From a virus, in IMG/VR virus record IMGVR_UViG_3300043772_000538, positions 1-26,317 of that record: a stretch of DNA of 26,317 bases. The stretch is one strand, 5' to 3'. The translations under genes and the position numbers were made by a program. Below, in pieces: positions 9,728-16,995 of the stretch. Each line of letters begins with the position of its first letter. The stretch's first letter is position 1. The notes below the pieces were generated by a model. That model was not told where the DNA came from. It saw nothing but the letters and a program-made list of their open reading frames with translations, and did not search any database.

Positions 9728-10812
9728 ATGAATCCACCAAACCGAAATTGAATCTTCGCGGACCCGAACGGCTGCACGTTGATTACGCTGCGCTCGTTGG
9801 GGCTGTACGCCTCAAGCTCATTCCGAAGCGACCGCAGTGCTAGCTGGATCTCGCGCTCAGCCTCGGTGTACTGATTCCGGTCTTCCTTCTGGATCGCCTT
9901 CATCATGTGCTTGATCGCCTGGAGGTTCCCGATAAACAGCCAGTCTGAATCAACGATCGCTGGAATGAAGTCCAGACGAACGATCGCTTCCACGACCGTG
10001 TTGGTGCAAGCCTCGTCTGCTGGCACGCAGCCGTCTCCGTTGTCGATGCAGCAGTTGTCTTGGGTGGTGCTGCACGAGTTGGCGCCACCGCACACCTCGG
10101 GCATACCGACAAGGTAGGTGCGACGATACTCAGGGTTCTGCTCGCTTGGGCCCCAGACTGCAACCTCTGTTTGTAGAAGGGTTGTCGGGTTGTACGCCAG
10201 AATCGTCAGGCTCCCTTGAGTCAACGGCTTTTGGGCGCCAGTCAGACCTGGCTGCTTGAATAGCTTGCTTGTCTGGACGTAGGCCGAGATGGAAGGGTTT
10301 GGAAGCGTGACGTACTCGCCCCAGACGTATTCTCCAGTGACCGAGTCCAGTGTGCGGATTGGGATTCCATTGAAATCAAGCCCCTGCAAAAGAACGCGCT
10401 TACCGGCATCGGCTGCTAGCTGTGGTGTCACCCTGAGGTAGCAGTTGCCAACCGAGTCGCGAAACTGCGTCACCATGCCGCGATCTAGCAGCTGGTCTTG
10501 CTCGCATCCTTCCCGGCCGCATCCGGTGCGCGGTGCCCGGGTGTCCGTCTGGAACTCGTACCACTGGTTCTGGATGGGGATGTTGTAGCCGCAGAGGTTC
10601 ATCGCCTCAATCGTCTTGACCTCGCGAGGCCAGGTGATGCAGCCGGCGGTGACGCAGACACGCAGCTTCTTGTACGTACCCCACCACTTACCCATGTCCG
10701 CCAAACGAGCCTGAGCCTCGTTGAGCAGCTGGACGAAACGCTCGTCGCAGGTGGCCAGACCGACTGCCTGCGGGATCGTGGAGTTCTTGGCTTGGGCGAG
10801 GGTTTTTCTCAT
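9724..10812 (-). CDS. Putative head-tail adaptor / tail tubular A-like protein
   Basis: 362 residues. The N-terminal 70 residues are helical (DERFVQLLNEAQARLADMGK). The middle is beta-rich, and the C-terminus ends NVQPFGSAKIQFRFGGFI, an ending I associate with podovirus-like adaptor or tail-tube proteins. The C-terminal helix (about 305-340, with many Glu, Arg and Gln) fits a connector ring protein. The gene follows the fibre and precedes internal virion proteins. A cysteine cluster at about residues 237-268 (CGGANSCSTTQDNCC and neighbours) is odd for this class and could bind metal or form disulphides. The ATG overlaps the TGA of the fibre gene by four bases (ATGA). The function is assigned by context and general pattern, so an unrelated minor structural protein remains possible. 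Confidence 0.7.
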   Translation of the reverse strand: MRKTLAQAKNSTIPQAVGLATCDERFVQLLNEAQARLADMGKWWGTYKKLRVCVTAGCITWPREVKTIEAMNLCGYNIPIQNQWYEFQTDTRAPRTGCGREGCEQDQLLDRGMVTQFRDSVGNCYLRVTPQLAADAGKRVLLQGLDFNGIPIRTLDSVTGEYVWGEYVTLPNPSISAYVQTSKLFKQPGLTGAQKPLTQGSLTILAYNPTTLLQTEVAVWGPSEQNPEYRRTYLVGMPEVCGGANSCSTTQDNCCIDNGDGCVPADEACTNTVVEAIVRLDFIPAIVDSDWLFIGNLQAIKHMMKAIQKEDRNQYTEAEREIQLALRSLRNELEAYSPNERSVINVQPFGSAKIQFRFGGFI

Positions 10813-11792
10813 GGGACGTAAGCCGGGTTTAGTGCTGTGGCGTAGACTTTGATCCTGTAATCTGACGCGTTACTTGAGGTTCCAAGCGGAGAAGTCATGT
10901 AAGGAAAAATAATGCCACCAAGTGATGTATTGAACGCCACCGCTTGAACATTAATTTGACCTGGATCGCAAAGATATTTAAACGCGGGAAGATTCGTTGA
11001 TCTATTACATACGAAATGTAAACAATCCACTTCTTGTCCTTCGTACCAATCAAAAAAAACCGTAGGGGTTGGTAGACTATCAGTGAATCTAGTGTATGTT
11101 CCCGGCAATCCAGTTGCGCGAATTAAAACCGCTCTAACCATGAACGGCATCGCGCCAAAACCGTGGTTGAACGGCATTAAATCGCCATTCTGAACGATTG
11201 GTATTGGTGCTGACGCATAGGTCAAAAACTGCTTTAAACTCAGCCGTGTAAAATCCCGCTTCTGCGTAAGCAACTGGAAATTCACCCCGTCGTACAGCAC
11301 TGAAACCACCTGCCCAATCAAGATGTCATTCGCTATCAGTGCCACCGTGCCGTCCTTCGTAATCGTCTTAGCACCCTGGCCATCGACGTTCAACGTACAT
11401 CCGGCAGTGTTGGTATGGTTCGCGAGGAAGGTGTAAATCTGTCCGGTCCGATAAGCGGACCCTGGGCTTGGATATGGCGGCGAGTTTATGACTGCGTAAA
11501 CTCCAGCGGCGCCGGTAGAGGTGCCAGCAAACACAACTTCGCTCGACAGTCGAATGAACGCGGAATCTCCGGCAACAGCCGAAAACTTCATCACCTCAAC
11601 TGGGCGATTGCTGATGTCGGTGCGAAGCCAGTACAGCCCAGTGTTGCCTGGCACAACCTGAGACGTGGACCACTCTGCCCCGGTGTTGATGTTGGCAATC
11701 AACGCGGCGGCGTAAGCGTCGAGGCGATCCTGTTCGGAGGCGTAGCAGGTTGGTGGCGGCAGTGTGCCGGCTGAAATATCAACGGTTGGCAT
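10809..11792 (-). CDS. Tail fibre-like protein
   Basis: 327 residues. Residues about 130-185 contain CTLNVDGQGAKTITKDG followed by IGQVVSVLYDGVNFQLL, a pattern typical of phage tail fibre and collar proteins. The N-terminal 90 residues may attach to the virion. The C-terminal part (about 200-327) is beta-rich and unassigned. The DNA of that distal half (about 10850-11250) is visibly richer in A and T than the flanking genes, as is common for exchanged host-binding tips. The gene starts 2 bases after the tailspike stop and shares ATGA with the next gene. The likely role is adhesion together with the tailspike. I am confident of a fibre-like protein, less so of its receptor role. Confidence 0.82.
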   Translation of the reverse strand: MPTVDISAGTLPPPTCYASEQDRLDAYAAALIANINTGAEWSTSQVVPGNTGLYWLRTDISNRPVEVMKFSAVAGDSAFIRLSSEVVFAGTSTGAAGVYAVINSPPYPSPGSAYRTGQIYTFLANHTNTAGCTLNVDGQGAKTITKDGTVALIANDILIGQVVSVLYDGVNFQLLTQKRDFTRLSLKQFLTYASAPIPIVQNGDLMPFNHGFGAMPFMVRAVLIRATGLPGTYTRFTDSLPTPTVFFDWYEGQEVDCLHFVCNRSTNLPAFKYLCDPGQINVQAVAFNTSLGGIIFPYMTSPLGTSSNASDYRIKVYATALNPAYVP

Positions 11793-11794
11793 GG

Positions 11795-14700
11795 CTAGAT
11801 GCGGTAAAGGTAGTCGTTTGGCTTACACGGGCCTGGGTCGCATTCAAGCGCCAAACAAGCCTCCGGACAATCGAAATAGAAGAATTGGTTCAGCGGCGCA
11901 ACGCATCCCGATGATCTTCCGCTAATGAAAAAGGTCGCGAACCTGCCACCGTTGTTGATCACCAGCGGGTCTCCACTCAAGCGGCGCACCGTGTTGCATC
12001 CAATCTGGATGTTCTCGACGTACCTTAGGAAGTTCCCGGTTGATGATGTGAACGCGACATTGGGGCCAGGACTCGCGCAGGTAAACGTCGTCAGCGTAGG
12101 AATCCCAGTCACGATCACCTCGTCGTTGAACGAAACATCGCTGAGCCCCTCAACGGTTGCGTGGTATCCAACGACCATCTGGTGCGCCTTGTTCGTCGTG
12201 TACGTGGCCACCCCTGCGGTGCGCTGAAATCCGATGGGTTGGATTTCCCAAGGAAAGTCTACCGGGCTATCAATTCCCAGAAGCCCTCCAGTGGTGCTTT
12301 CGTTTACGCCTGGATTTAAGACGGTGAAAGTCGTGGTAGTCGGAGTGGCTATAACCGTGAATTTTCCAATGAAGCTTCCGATGACGGTTTTCAGAATCGT
12401 CACCTTAAAACCAGGTTGAAGCTCGTGCGCTGAAGCCGTTGTAAACGTCGTTACGCCAGTAAGGCGCGTCGCTGATGTAACAGGAATTTGATAATCCGTT
12501 GGATAGTAAAAAGCAGACTTATCTACATCGTGGTTGTTAATAAGAAACGGAGCGTTGATCGGAGGATAGGCTGGCTGGTAATACCATGAATCAGGCCCAG
12601 ACAACAAAACGTCGTTGTTTTCAATTACCATGTTCTTATGCGCCGCTGTAAACGGGGAATAAAACTGGGCGTTATTTAGTGCGTAATAATCTACAGTTTG
12701 CAGCGCAATAAAAGAACTAACATTCAACGCTTCATTGTGGTGTAGGTGGGTTCCTTTATGAAAAAACGAATCAACGTAGAAACAAGTTCCAATATAACCA
12801 TTGAAATTGTTGTACCTTACCTCTGCATCAACCGTTTCCCTCACCGTCACTGCGTGTAGCGGGCTTTGAGCATCCGGTCTATTCGGTCCAGATATAAATT
12901 TGTTTTCTTCTACGACACAATCCGATGCAAAGATGCGCCGGCTGCGAAGCATCATTACTGTGCCATCTCGGTACAGGCCAGGGAGGACGTTTGGGTTAGC
13001 GTTTGCAGCTGTAAATTTATACTGATCTGGTATGGTAAGAACGGTGTATGTGCCGTTGAATGTCGCGTCTGAAAAACCGCTTACCACCACTACATCACCC
13101 ACCCTCAACGTGTGCTTCATCACGCAGGTGTATGTAGCAATTCCGGCCGATCTTGATATGATATTAATCGGATCTACTATTGATGAATATCCGCCAACCA
13201 CAACCTCCGTAACAGCCTCTGCGTTTCCAACGTAAAGTGTTCCTTGAACCGAGTTGCTGCCTTCGTATCCGAACTTATTTCTTAGAACTTTGGCTCCTGG
13301 CGTTCCATCCTCCACCGTCATTGGGAGGAATGTTTTAACCACAAATGATTCTTGGTTCAACGTCCCGTTCCCAAAATCGTAGAACTCGCAATCTTGAATC
13401 AGTGCGTTCTCTCCTGTGTGGTTAATGCCAGCAATAGTGTAGACCGAGTTTGCGCCAGCGTTTACTTGCGGTGTTAGGAGGACATCTGGAGCGGACCATG
13501 CGCGGCCGTTTTGGAGCAGGTCAACGGTGCCTAAGTCTGGAATTGGTCCAATGTTGGTTCCAGGGTTAGCGCAAGTAAACTGAACCGGGCTTGGATATCC
13601 ATTTACGACAAACGTCCCGTTAAACGACGCATCGGAAAGACCTTGAATCAGGACGTTTTCTCCGCCCACGAAACCGTGCGGAGTTGCAGTATCGTAAATT
13701 GCATTTCCAGCTAACCTTTCAAATCCATTAATCTGAACAGTCGTCGTAGGCCCAACATTAACACACAACACCTCGTTGATTGAAGGAAACGATACAACTA
13801 CAAATGTTCCATTTAGCGTTGCGTTTGAAAATCCAGTTACAGTAAACGAATTTCCAATAGTAAAAGGGAAATACCAATTAGGATGGCGAGTGTAAATAGC
13901 TTGATTTACAGAATTTCTTTTTGCTTGAATTAATACAACGCCAACGTCTCGTTGAAACGAAAATTGAGTGATGTTCTGAACTTGACCATAACCCACAAAT
14001 GTAACATCAGCTCCAGTTCCGGCGGTTATAACATTACTGATATATTGCTGATATATTCCTACGTTTGTATACAACGGAGGAATTGGAGGGACGTATACAG
14101 GAGGTGCCTGTGATGAAAACTGAGTTGTTAAACCATACGGATGAACAAATGCAATAGGTATTGCAGAGTTGTAGGTATTTATTCCGTTAGTTCTCTGAAC
14201 TGATACTATTTTAACATCAGCAACGGAATTGTTTCTGTAATTTCCATCAATAGTAAGACCTTGTATTAAAGTATTTTTGCAATTTGTAGCATCTGCTGGG
14301 TTTCCTTTTACGCTTAAAGGAACTCCAACAACTCCTGATCCAGTGGCGGTCCCGATAGTCTTAATCATCTGGGCGCTTAACCCATACAAATCAAATATCT
14401 TTGTCGATGTATGATCTGCAAACTTAAGGATAGTTTTTCCTGCGCCTTGACCAGTGATCTCAATATTGTTGATCGCCGCATCGTATCCAAGTAGAATTGA
14501 GGATGTAAATCCTCCGCCAACAAGGTTTATCCATCCATCTTCGGTGACCAATCCAGAGTTTGGTCCAGGAACCGTTGCTGTAAACGTAGTTGAGCTTGGG
14601 GTTGCATCGACGCGGAAGCCATAATAAGTTGCGGGATTTCCGTCAGGTCCGTTGAACGTAGGGTCCGTAAAACCGTACAGCGTAATTTTCTCTCCAACAA

Positions 14701-14911
14701 CCAGTCCGTGGGCAGTAGAGGTGTTGAACGTCGCAACGCCTCCGGTGCGGACACGGTTGATAATCTTCGCTCCCGGGCTCGATCCAAGCAGAAACGTGCC
14801 AACCGGAAAATGGCATTTGCCAGTGAGATTCAAGCATTCACTGATCGCCCACGCGCTGTTTCTTAGTCCGCAGGGATCGGCGCCGTAATCGACTGGATTG
14901 TATGATGGCAT
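11795..14911 (-). CDS. Tailspike, right-handed beta-helix with six inserted repeat modules
   Basis: 1038 residues. I chose the ATG at 14911 over the longer frame to 15106 because it begins 1 base after the upstream stop and opens directly with the pectate-lyase-like entry MPSYNPVDYGADPCGLRN...CHFPVGTFLL (residues 1-42). Short PbH1-like turns recur (LIQGLTIDGNY, LIQDCEFYDFGNG, VIENNDVLLSG). Six copies of a roughly 68-residue module are set into this scaffold (residues 51-126, 320-392, 396-463, 584-652, 812-877, 894-960). Each has a GVATY..AHGL..G start, a G(F/L)SDA(S/T)FNGT middle and a FT..NPGPN end. The last 40 residues hold five cysteines. It is presumably a trimeric host-polymer-binding or depolymerising spike. 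No catalytic residues can be named by eye. Confidence 0.88.
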   Translation of the reverse strand: MPSYNPVDYGADPCGLRNSAWAISECLNLTGKCHFPVGTFLLGSSPGAKIINRVRTGGVATFNTSTAHGLVVGEKITLYGFTDPTFNGPDGNPATYYGFRVDATPSSTTFTATVPGPNSGLVTEDGWINLVGGGFTSSILLGYDAAINNIEITGQGAGKTILKFADHTSTKIFDLYGLSAQMIKTIGTATGSGVVGVPLSVKGNPADATNCKNTLIQGLTIDGNYRNNSVADVKIVSVQRTNGINTYNSAIPIAFVHPYGLTTQFSSQAPPVYVPPIPPLYTNVGIYQQYISNVITAGTGADVTFVGYGQVQNITQFSFQRDVGVVLIQAKRNSVNQAIYTRHPNWYFPFTIGNSFTVTGFSNATLNGTFVVVSFPSINEVLCVNVGPTTTVQINGFERLAGNAIYDTATPHGFVGGENVLIQGLSDASFNGTFVVNGYPSPVQFTCANPGTNIGPIPDLGTVDLLQNGRAWSAPDVLLTPQVNAGANSVYTIAGINHTGENALIQDCEFYDFGNGTLNQESFVVKTFLPMTVEDGTPGAKVLRNKFGYEGSNSVQGTLYVGNAEAVTEVVVGGYSSIVDPINIISRSAGIATYTCVMKHTLRVGDVVVVSGFSDATFNGTYTVLTIPDQYKFTAANANPNVLPGLYRDGTVMMLRSRRIFASDCVVEENKFISGPNRPDAQSPLHAVTVRETVDAEVRYNNFNGYIGTCFYVDSFFHKGTHLHHNEALNVSSFIALQTVDYYALNNAQFYSPFTAAHKNMVIENNDVLLSGPDSWYYQPAYPPINAPFLINNHDVDKSAFYYPTDYQIPVTSATRLTGVTTFTTASAHELQPGFKVTILKTVIGSFIGKFTVIATPTTTTFTVLNPGVNESTTGGLLGIDSPVDFPWEIQPIGFQRTAGVATYTTNKAHQMVVGYHATVEGLSDVSFNDEVIVTGIPTLTTFTCASPGPNVAFTSSTGNFLRYVENIQIGCNTVRRLSGDPLVINNGGRFATFFISGRSSGCVAPLNQFFYFDCPEACLALECDPGPCKPNDYLYRI
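12032..12232 (-). repeat. Tailspike repeat module copy 6
   Basis: Residues 894-960 of the tailspike. It opens FQRTAGVATYTTNKAH, continues EGLSDVSFND, and ends TTFTCASPGPN. This is the copy nearest the consensus. See the finding on the repeat family. Confidence 0.85.
12281..12478 (-). repeat. Tailspike repeat module copy 5
   Basis: Residues 812-877 of the tailspike. It opens TSATRLTGVTTFTTASAHEL and ends TTFTVLNPGVN. The middle GFSDA segment is diverged (TVIGSFIGKF). Confidence 0.8.
12956..13162 (-). repeat. Tailspike repeat module copy 4
   Basis: Residues 584-652 of the tailspike. It opens IISRSAGIATYTCVMKHTLR, contains SGFSDATFNGTYTV, and ends YKFTAANANPN. Confidence 0.85.
13523..13726 (-). 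repeat. Tailspike repeat module copy 3
   Basis: Residues 396-463 of the tailspike. It opens FERLAGNAIYDTATPHGF, contains QGLSDASFNGTFVV, and ends VQFTCANPGTN. It directly follows copy 2, so the two form a tandem pair. Confidence 0.85.
13736..13954 (-). repeat. Tailspike repeat module copy 2 (diverged)
   Basis: Residues 320-392 of the tailspike. The opening is diverged and longer, but TVTGFSNATLNGTFVVVS and the downstream VGP ending identify it. It lies in the A/T-rich part of the gene. Confidence 0.7.
14534..14761 (-). repeat. Tailspike repeat module copy 1
   Basis: Residues 51-126 of the tailspike. It opens INRVRTGGVATFNTSTAHGL, contains YGFTDPTFNG with a short insertion after it, and ends TTFTATVPGPN. 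It lies immediately after the N-terminal beta-helix entry motif. Confidence 0.85.
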
Positions 14912-14912
14912 A

Positions 14913-16952
14913 CTATTCGGAGAGTAGCGGACACGCGACGCGGCTGAGATCGCCGTAAATATCCTCTTGAAGGCGTTGAGCAACCATCGCCACACGTTTG
15001 AGGCGGAAGCGGCCGGTGTTGACGTATCGAAGCTGGAACTCATAGCCATCGCGGGTAAATCCCCCGGTCTGCACGTCGCACTTGTCCGGAGGCTGCGGTA
15101 GGGCAATGCGCGATCTTGCAGGGGGCTGGTAGTATTTGACCTCCTGGCAGTTGATCACCGCAGGAGGGCAGGAAATCTCGCCTGGTTCGCAGTTGCGGTA
15201 CTTCGCGCAGTCCTTGATCTCGGCCCACGGATGCCAGCACTCACCCTCGTTAGCCTTGAAGTAGACCTTTGATTCAATGTCGCCCATCACCTGGTCGTAC
15301 CACTGCTCGGCGCTGACAAGGCGCTTCTTGTTTGTAGGTTCACCAAACGTGATCGACCGGGTCTCAATGGTCCATTCGATCGGAGCATCATCGTATCCAT
15401 CGAAGTCAAACTGGCCGTTCTTGGTGACCTCAAAGAGACCGATGTCCCCTTGATTCAGTCCAAACATGAAGCAGTGTTCTTGTTTCTGGATTCGGATCGT
15501 CAGCATCTGGAACACATCGACTCCAGTCCATACACCCTCCCATGCCGGCGGCAGCTTCCGGCCCATTCCGGAGACGAGATCGAAGTCTAGGGCTACGACT
15601 CCTCGGTGTACCGTGCCTCTACCGTTGACCTTCTGAGGCTGAATGGTCATCAGCATCCGGTTGTCGAAATTTACCGCGCTGGCTGCGGTCAGGTAAAACT
15701 CCGTGTCGTAAGCTATCGCACGAGTAACCTGCCGGCTAATCGGTGTATTTCCAAACTCAGTGAAGTCGCGTCTGGCGTAGATCAACGATCGGATGCCGTC
15801 CTGAGCACGGAAAAACAGGTCGCCGTTTACCGGCACGATGGATTCGTGGTTGAACGATCCGAAGTTCAGGAGCGCGAATCGCTGGATTGGATAGCTGAGA
15901 TCCTTCCAAACATCCCGGTCCACAGGCGCGTTAAACGCGTAAGTGGCGGTCGGGGTAAACACCAGTAGGTCTCCGTCGCCAAGGGACGTGTCCAGGTTGG
16001 CCGCGAATGCCAGCCCCGTGATCGGGCCGTTTGAGACCGCAAAGGCACCGCCTTCATTGATAAATGTGTTCTCGGTGAATCGAATCACGCTGTCCCGGCC
16101 GTAAGCAGGATCTCCGTAGACTAAGTCTCCACCGTAGTATTCCGATCCACTGGCTACCCAAAGGCGTCCTTTTCCGTAAGCCATCGGACCCCCAACTGGA
16201 ACCTCATCACTTAATGCTCGTCTCAACGAAGTTCCATCGTAGAGATACGGAGCATTCTGTTGATCTTGAATAATCAGCCAGTTTTCCGCCTGCTGAAAGT
16301 AAACGTGAGCTGCGCTGGGATTGTTGGTTGAAAGCAGGTAGCCAAAAAAGGCTGGCCCTAGAAATGGCCCAACATCAGCTCCTGGAGAGTATGTCGTGAA
16401 GCTGTCAAAAGTCGGGATGTTTTGGACAATAAAGTCCCCAAAGAACCCAGCTGGCGAGGTAGCCCCAGGAACCTCCGGCAACCTTACTACCATGCCAGGG
16501 AAAAGCCCGTGCGCTCCACCAGTCACGTAAGTCGCAACATTGGCAACGCGACCACGGGTAAAAACGACAAACTGCGAAGCGATTGCGGAGAGATCGGTGA
16601 CCTTAAATTTATTTTCGATGTCGATCTTGAAGACCTTGCCGCTAATCGACGCAAAAATGTAAGGGTCTCCGTTATCAGAAACGTATGTTCCGCACCCCTG
16701 GAACTGGCCTTCTTTAAATCCCGATTGCACCGCAGCGTTGTAGTAACCTCCGTTGTAGAGAACGCTTGGATCGTCAAAAGTCAGCAGTTGGGTCCAAATC
16801 CCAGGTCGCGCTTTCGGGAATCCTCCGCGCACCGTCGTGTTTACCGCCCATGCTAGCTGGTTCGGTTGAATGAGTGAGGGCGAAAAACCGCTATCCACCC
16901 CACCTTCAGCGGTGAGGAGGCCATCTACTATGCGATTTTTTTCTGCGACCAT
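14913..16952 (-). CDS. Putative tail tubular B-like / tail stabiliser protein
   Basis: 679 residues from the ATG at 16952 (MVAEKNRIVDGLLTAEGG). A TTG 14 codons upstream is in frame but is rejected because the protein pattern begins at this methionine. The sequence is beta-rich with propeller-like segments (GGPMAYGKGRLWVASGSEY, GDGDLLVFTPTATYAF, VNGDLFFRAQDGIRSLIYAR). This fits the large beta-structured tail-tube or nozzle proteins of podoviruses. Residues 131-199 carry a seventh copy of the module found six times in the tailspike next door. A cysteine-rich segment lies at about 569-608 (GECWHPWAEIKDCAKYRNC and following). The C-terminus is basic and helical. It is the first gene of the long minus operon, and its start overlaps one candidate start of the divergent terminase. 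Assignment rests on context and composition. Confidence 0.75.
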   Translation of the reverse strand: MVAEKNRIVDGLLTAEGGVDSGFSPSLIQPNQLAWAVNTTVRGGFPKARPGIWTQLLTFDDPSVLYNGGYYNAAVQSGFKEGQFQGCGTYVSDNGDPYIFASISGKVFKIDIENKFKVTDLSAIASQFVVFTRGRVANVATYVTGGAHGLFPGMVVRLPEVPGATSPAGFFGDFIVQNIPTFDSFTTYSPGADVGPFLGPAFFGYLLSTNNPSAAHVYFQQAENWLIIQDQQNAPYLYDGTSLRRALSDEVPVGGPMAYGKGRLWVASGSEYYGGDLVYGDPAYGRDSVIRFTENTFINEGGAFAVSNGPITGLAFAANLDTSLGDGDLLVFTPTATYAFNAPVDRDVWKDLSYPIQRFALLNFGSFNHESIVPVNGDLFFRAQDGIRSLIYARRDFTEFGNTPISRQVTRAIAYDTEFYLTAASAVNFDNRMLMTIQPQKVNGRGTVHRGVVALDFDLVSGMGRKLPPAWEGVWTGVDVFQMLTIRIQKQEHCFMFGLNQGDIGLFEVTKNGQFDFDGYDDAPIEWTIETRSITFGEPTNKKRLVSAEQWYDQVMGDIESKVYFKANEGECWHPWAEIKDCAKYRNCEPGEISCPPAVINCQEVKYYQPPARSRIALPQPPDKCDVQTGGFTRDGYEFQLRYVNTGRFRLKRVAMVAQRLQEDIYGDLSRVACPLLSE
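16356..16562 (-). repeat. Seventh repeat module, in the tail-tube-like protein
   Basis: Residues 131-199 of the 679-residue protein. It opens FTRGRVANVATYVTGGAHGL and has FPGMVVRL, GDFIVQNIP and FTTYSPGADVGP in the same order as the tailspike modules. It has an extra loop where those have the SDASFNG segment. Confidence 0.75.
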
Positions 16953-16995
16953 GACGCTTGAACGTATTGAAAGGCCGCAGCAGCATTCCCGCAAG

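Noticed and set aside
11795-15106. Longer tailspike start at 15106
   Set aside because: The extra 65 residues overlap the upstream gene in another frame and look unrelated. The ATG at 14911 adjoins the upstream stop and opens with the beta-helix entry motif.
16870-16995. Longer terminase start at 16870
   Set aside because: The first 42 residues are low-complexity and antisense to the tail-tube-like gene. The ATG at 16996 (or 16951) is better supported.
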